Shown one piece after another: positions 15,058 to 16,942 of a DNA stretch of 16,942 nucleotides. This stretch comes from an uncultured Mollicutes bacterium. GTDB lineage: Bacteria; Bacillota_I; Bacilli_A; RF39; UBA660. The notes beneath the pieces were generated by a model. That model ran no database searches and had not been told where the DNA came from. It saw only the letters and a program-made list of their open reading frames with translations. Made by a program: the position numbers and the translations under genes. The stretch spans positions 1 through 16,942 of the forward strand of contig URRF01000027.1 in NCBI GenBank assembly GCA_900550145.1, given 5' to 3'. Numbering within the stretch: position 1 is the first letter of the stretch; each line of letters begins with the position of its first letter.

Positions 15058-15712
15058 TAGCCCTCTTATTAAGAGCATCTTTTGCTGCCATTTGCTCTGC
15101 TTCTTTTTTTGTTTTTCCAATTCCTTTTCCGTAAATGATGTTTTCTACTACTACATTTACCTCGAATTCTTTATTATGTGATGGACCGCTTTCTTTTACC
15201 AATATGTATTCTAATGATTTTTTATTTGTTTGTACTAGTTCTTGTAATAAGGACTTATAATCGTTAAATATTTCCTCATTTTTCTTTATGGAATCAATTA
15301 CTGTACTATATACAAACTCTTTTGCTTTTTCTATTCCTTGATCTATATAAAGTGCACCAACAAACGCCTCAAATACATCTGCTAGTATTGCCTTTTTACA
15401 TCTTCCACCTGTTATTTCTTCTCCTTTTCCTAATTTTAAATATTCTCCGAAATTACAATTTAATGAATATTCATATAATGCATCTTCACATACGTGTGCT
15501 GCTCTTATTTTAGTCATTTCCCCTTCTTCTATGTGTTCGTTTTTATATAAATATTCACTAACTATGAAATCTAATACTTTATCCCCTAAGAATTCTAATC
15601 TCTCATAACTTTCAGTTCCTTTATTTTCATTACAGTATGATGTATGAGTAAATGCAGTTTCAAACAAATCTATATTATTTGCTTTTATTCTATATTTATC
15701 AAGTATTTTCAT
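15050..15712 (-). CDS. rnc: ribonuclease III
   Basis: Endonuclease that cuts double-stranded RNA in rRNA precursors and mRNAs. From the ATG at 15712 it has 220 residues, normal for the family. The catalytic domain includes ERLEFLGDKVLDF (37-49). The metal-binding residues are E40, D44, D112 and E115 (the last two in LADVFEAFVGALYID). A C-terminal double-stranded RNA-binding domain covers ~151-216, ending KTKKEAEQMAAKDALNK. The ribosome binding site is GGTGAT. An in-frame GTG at 15724 is rejected because the promoter would start transcription at about 15722. rnc lies upstream of smc, as in many Firmicutes, but a glycosyl transferase gene and a remnant separate them here. Confidence 0.95.
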   Translation of the reverse strand: MKILDKYRIKANNIDLFETAFTHTSYCNENKGTESYERLEFLGDKVLDFIVSEYLYKNEHIEEGEMTKIRAAHVCEDALYEYSLNCNFGEYLKLGKGEEITGGRCKKAILADVFEAFVGALYIDQGIEKAKEFVYSTVIDSIKKNEEIFNDYKSLLQELVQTNKKSLEYILVKESGPSHNKEFEVNVVVENIIYGKGIGKTKKEAEQMAAKDALNKRANV

Positions 15713-15728
15713 TCTATCACCCACTTAC

Positions 15729-15757
15729 ATTATATAATAATTTTTTAATATTAACAA
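15729..15757 (-). promoter_or_regulatory. rnc promoter
   Basis: TTGTTA (15752-15757) and perfect TATAAT (15729-15734) with a 17-base spacer on the minus strand. The start near 15722 gives a leader of about 10 bases carrying only the ribosome binding site. Confidence 0.72.
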
Positions 15758-15771
15758 TCTTATAATTTCAA

Positions 15772-15800
15772 ATGACTTTTTTCTAATTACATGGTAAAAT
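15772..15800 (+). promoter_or_regulatory. yidD promoter
   Basis: ATGACT (15772-15777) and TAAAAT (15795-15800) with a 17-base spacer, and a TG one base before the -10 (extended -10). It is divergent from the rnc promoter, with the -35 boxes about 15 bases apart. Confidence 0.6.
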
Positions 15801-15816
15801 AGTATTGGTGGTGAGT

Positions 15817-16035
15817 ATGAAATATTTGCTTATTGGATTTATAAAGATATATCAATTAATACCTGGACCTTGGCATAAGATGTGTAGATATACTCCCACT
15901 TGTTCAGATTATTCTATTATTGCACTTAAGAGATTTGGTGCATTAAAGGGAAGTTTTTTAAGTATAAAAAGAATATTAAGGTGTGCCCCTTGGGGTGGTA
16001 TGGGATATGATCCAGTACCAGAAAGGAAGATATGA
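15817..16035 (+). CDS. yidD: membrane protein insertion efficiency factor YidD
   Basis: Small membrane-associated protein that helps the YidC insertase place proteins in the membrane. The 72 residues match the family over their whole length: an amphipathic N-terminus MKYLLIGFIKIYQLIPGP, then CRYTPTCSDYSI (23-34), ALKRFGALKGSFLSIKRILR, and CAPWGGMGYDPVP (56-68). The three conserved cysteines are C23, C29 and C56. The ATG at 15817 is chosen over upstream TTG/GTG codons because GGTGGTGAG lies before it. yidD usually neighbours rnpA or yidC; here it is paired with a lipoprotein gene whose start overlaps its stop (ATGA). Confidence 0.93.
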   Translation: MKYLLIGFIKIYQLIPGPWHKMCRYTPTCSDYSIIALKRFGALKGSFLSIKRILRCAPWGGMGYDPVPERKI

Positions 16036-16886
16036 AAAAAATTGTTTTAATGTTATGTACTTTTATTTTTGTAATTAGTTTGAGTGGTTGTAAGAAGGAT
16101 AGTATGGAAGATATTACTATATATACTACTACTTATCCTGTTGAATATATTACTAGTAAATTATATGGAGAATATAGTAATGTTTCTAGTATTTATCCTA
16201 ATGAAGTTATTAAACTTACTGATAAATTAATTAGAGATTATAGTACAGGTAATTTATTTGTTTATAATGGATTAAGTGATGAGAAGAGTTATGCTGTTAA
16301 AATGCTTAATAATAATAAGGATTTGATGATTGTAGATGCTACTATGGGTATGGAAATTGAAAATAGTATTGAAGAGTTATGGTTAAATCCTTCTAATTTC
16401 TTAATGCTTTGCTTGAATATTAGGAATGGTATGAAGGAATATATAACTAATTCGTTTTTGAGAAAGCAAATTGATGATGAATATGATGAACTTAAAATAT
16501 CTATATCTGAACTTGATGCTGAAATTAAACTTATGGTTGAGAATGCACCTAATAATAATGTATTAGTATCAAATGATGTATTTAAGTATTTGGAAAAATA
16601 TAATTTAAAAGTTTGGTCTTTTGAGGATAATGAAGCTTTAACTGATAAAGTTTTTGCTGACGTTAAGGAACTTGTTGATGATAAGGAAATTAAATATATA
16701 ATTATGATGCCTAATGATAATTTGAGTGACAGAGTCGAAGAATTTGTTGATGACAATAGTATTGAAAAAATATATTTTGATCCTCTTACTACATTATCCA
16801 ATGAGAATTCTAAGAATGGTAAAGATTATATTTCTGTTATGAAAGATAATATTGAATTATTAAAAAGAGAATTGTATGAAGAATAA
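16032..16886 (+). CDS. ZnuA-like (metal ABC transporter substrate-binding family) lipoprotein lacking metal ligands
   Basis: Surface lipoprotein related to cluster A-I solute-binding proteins for zinc or manganese. Signal peptide 1-19 with lipobox SLSGC (C20). The family trace is visible: IYTTTYPVEYITSKL (30-44), NLFVYNGLSDE (74-84), LMIVDATMGM, WLNP (117-120), NVLVSNDVFKYLEKYNL (176-192) and IYFDPL (247-252). The usual histidine ligands are replaced: the first-loop HxxEP by YPNEVI (55-60), DPHxWLDP by EELWLNP, and SHxAFxYL by SNDVFKYL. There is no histidine in the whole 284-residue protein. The start overlaps the yidD stop by 4 bases. No ABC permease or ATPase is adjacent. It may bind another ligand or have an envelope role; metal transport looks unlikely. 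Confidence 0.8.
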   Translation: MKKIVLMLCTFIFVISLSGCKKDSMEDITIYTTTYPVEYITSKLYGEYSNVSSIYPNEVIKLTDKLIRDYSTGNLFVYNGLSDEKSYAVKMLNNNKDLMIVDATMGMEIENSIEELWLNPSNFLMLCLNIRNGMKEYITNSFLRKQIDDEYDELKISISELDAEIKLMVENAPNNNVLVSNDVFKYLEKYNLKVWSFEDNEALTDKVFADVKELVDDKEIKYIIMMPNDNLSDRVEEFVDDNSIEKIYFDPLTTLSNENSKNGKDYISVMKDNIELLKRELYEE

Positions 16887-16901
16887 CTGAAGTGATAAAG
16901 T

Positions 16902-16942
16902 AAAAGTAGACACATAAAAAGAATGTGATCTACTTTTCTTTT
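16902..16942 (+). terminator. intrinsic terminator of yidD-lipoprotein operon
   Basis: AAAAGTAGA (16902-16910) pairs with TCTACTTTT (16929-16937), extended by CACAT/ATGTG (16911-16915 with 16923-16927) around one bulged A. The loop is seven bases and CTTTT follows at the window edge. Confidence 0.85.

Noticed and set aside
16289..16801. Leftward 170-codon open frame within the ZnuA-like gene
   Set aside because: Ser/Leu/Ile-rich antisense of a gene with a signal peptide, coupling to yidD and a terminator. No ribosome binding site or recognisable motif.
1..16942. Mycoplasma-type genetic code (TGA = Trp)
   Set aside because: Conserved genes contain no in-frame TGA, tryptophan is TGG, and trmK and yidD end at TGA in the expected place.
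1..16942. CRISPR array, tRNA/rRNA, insertion sequence, prophage or defence island
   Set aside because: No spaced direct repeats, cloverleaf, transposase, integrase or nuclease/toxin motif was seen. Most of the window is housekeeping and envelope genes.

Overview
The window is very AT-rich chromosomal DNA from a low-GC, Firmicutes-type bacterium. The evidence is Gram-positive-style AGGAGG/GGTGAT ribosome binding sites, sigma-A promoters with 16-17 base spacers, a serine T-box in front of serS, intrinsic terminators, and the dnaG-rpoD-trmK order typical of Firmicutes. TGA is used as a stop (trmK, yidD) and tryptophan is TGG, so the code is the standard bacterial one, not the Mycoplasma one. The small gene sizes, short SMC and extreme AT content suggest an uncultured, gut-type, Mollicutes-adjacent Bacilli lineage. 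That placement is inference.

Region by region: 1-450 holds no intact gene, only what looks like a decayed small zinc-ribbon gene. At 451-1980 serS is read leftward from its own promoter and T-box leader. At 1978-5060 a leftward pair encodes a type IV pilus/competence-type platform protein (PilC/GspF) with a huge lysine/glutamate-rich N-terminal extension, followed by a prepilin peptidase. At 5113-5445 a small rightward YqfQ/VrrA-like gene converges on trmK with a shared terminator. At 5473-9020 lies the leftward dnaG-rpoD-trmK macromolecular-synthesis operon, with a near-consensus promoter. At 9044-15760 a long leftward series runs rnc, a phosphoglycosyl transferase, a small non-coding stretch with a gene remnant, then smc (own promoter), an RlmI-like methyltransferase, a tiny membrane protein, an RluA-type pseudouridine synthase, a tiny ORF and a lipoprotein. 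At 15772-16942 a rightward pair encodes yidD and a ZnuA-like lipoprotein, ending in a strong terminator.

Functional themes: core information processing (SerRS, primase, sigma-A, TrmK, RNase III, SMC, two more RNA-modifying enzymes) is mixed with cell-envelope functions (prepilin processing and pilus assembly platform, YidD membrane-insertion factor, a glycan-initiating transferase, two lipoproteins). Genes are packed tightly, with 4-8 base stop/start overlaps at several junctions.

The most unusual items are the ~330-residue charged extension on the pilus platform protein, a ZnuA-like lipoprotein with no histidine at all, a SerRS with archaeal/eukaryotic-like motifs, an SMC with shortened arms, and two unlisted tiny ORFs threaded through the junctions around the rlu gene. 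I found no CRISPR array, rRNA, tRNA, insertion sequence or prophage.
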